Source of the DNA: Gp6-AA40 sp035263125
GTDB taxonomy: Bacteria > Acidobacteriota > Vicinamibacteria > Vicinamibacterales > UBA2999
DNA: 14,135 nt
Assembly: GCA_035263125.1 (NCBI GenBank)
Contig: DATFRP010000106.1
Span: 1 to 14,135 of the forward strand
Reading direction: 5' to 3'
Each line of letters opens with the position of its first letter. The first letter of the stretch is position 1. The translations under genes were made by a program, and so were the position numbers. Positions 14,063-14,135 of this stretch are shown piece after piece. Below the pieces are notes generated by a model that saw only the letters and a list, made by a program, of their open reading frames with translations, did not search any database and was not told the DNA's origin.

Positions 14063-14135
14063 CTACGCGTGAGGCCGTGAGCCGCGCTGTTTCTTTGCCG
14101 GCACGCTGGGCGCGCGCTCGGCGACGCGGCGGCCC
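14063..14135 (-). pseudogene. Second copy of the S41 protease C-terminal tail (partial at window edge)
   Basis: The minus strand from 14134 reads the 23 codons GRRVAERAPSVPAKKQRGSR-PHA and then TAG (14063-14065). The intact gene ends with the same 23 codons and TAA. The match is 72 bases without a mismatch and stops exactly at the third base of the stop codon. Whether this is the end of a full second gene beyond the window, a tail fragment, or an assembly effect at a contig end cannot be told here. Confidence 0.6.

Larger units (their letters stand above)
13740..14135. repeat. Right arm of a large imperfect palindrome
   Basis: This is the inverted counterpart of 13305-13700. From the outer edge inward on the minus strand it holds the 72-base protease tail, the 24-base tandem array, the block GAACGCGGGCAACAAGGGCC, the exact 34-base stretch (13810-13843) and GGAACGCGTTCGTCCC at about 13752-13767. 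It reaches the last base of the window, so its full extent is unknown. Within 13378-14135 no reading frame looks like a real protein; the open frames are Arg/Ser/Thr-rich and run across the repeats. Confidence 0.88.

Noticed and set aside
13305..14135. Template/variable repeat pair of a diversity-generating retroelement
   Set aside because: The arms are inverted, differ by insertions, deletions and many kinds of substitution and not only at adenines, and no reverse transcriptase is present in the window.

Overview
The window is high-GC bacterial DNA (two 60-base lines counted by hand gave 65% G+C in the protease gene and 58% in the methyltransferase gene). It carries ten recognisable protein genes, no RNA gene that I can see, and several unusual repeats. 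Gene content (DHA2 efflux operon, E. coli-type ArgG, GreA, RarA, C-terminal processing protease) points to a Gram-negative bacterium with an outer membrane. The overall look, with purine-rich dispersed intergenic repeats, suggests Acidobacteriota (perhaps Vicinamibacteria), but this is an impression and not proven.

Layout, left to right. Positions 1-1115: a class I SAM methyltransferase on the minus strand, bracketed by inverted copies of a GGA-rich dispersed repeat. Positions 1118-6048 (minus): a self-contained tripartite efflux operon read as TetR repressor, TolC-like outer-membrane channel, HlyD/EmrA adaptor and DHA2/EmrB pump. The channel and adaptor genes overlap by one base. A palindromic operator candidate lies just upstream of tetR. 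Positions 6173-7501 (plus): argG, divergent from the efflux operon. Positions 7502-7858: a non-coding stretch holding two different repeat families arranged as nested inverted repeats. Positions 7859-9488 (minus): greA followed closely by a patatin-like protein that lacks the usual catalytic serine. Positions 9523-13377 (plus): a SpoU/TrmH-type RNA methyltransferase, rarA and an S41 C-terminal processing protease, packed as a likely operon. Positions 13378-14135: no convincing gene. Instead, this stretch together with the last 73 bases of the protease gene forms a large imperfect palindrome of roughly 400-base arms, each arm containing five 24-base tandem units.

The efflux genes should form one envelope-spanning drug or metabolite exporter under TetR control. 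The operator candidate also sits within 80 bases of the argG start, so the repressor could influence arginine synthesis. GreA (transcript cleavage), RarA (stalled-fork processing) and the RNA methyltransferase are housekeeping functions. The most unusual material is the repeat DNA: the terminal palindrome that repeats the exact end of the protease gene in inverted orientation, and the dispersed repeats that abut or overlap the 3' ends of several genes.
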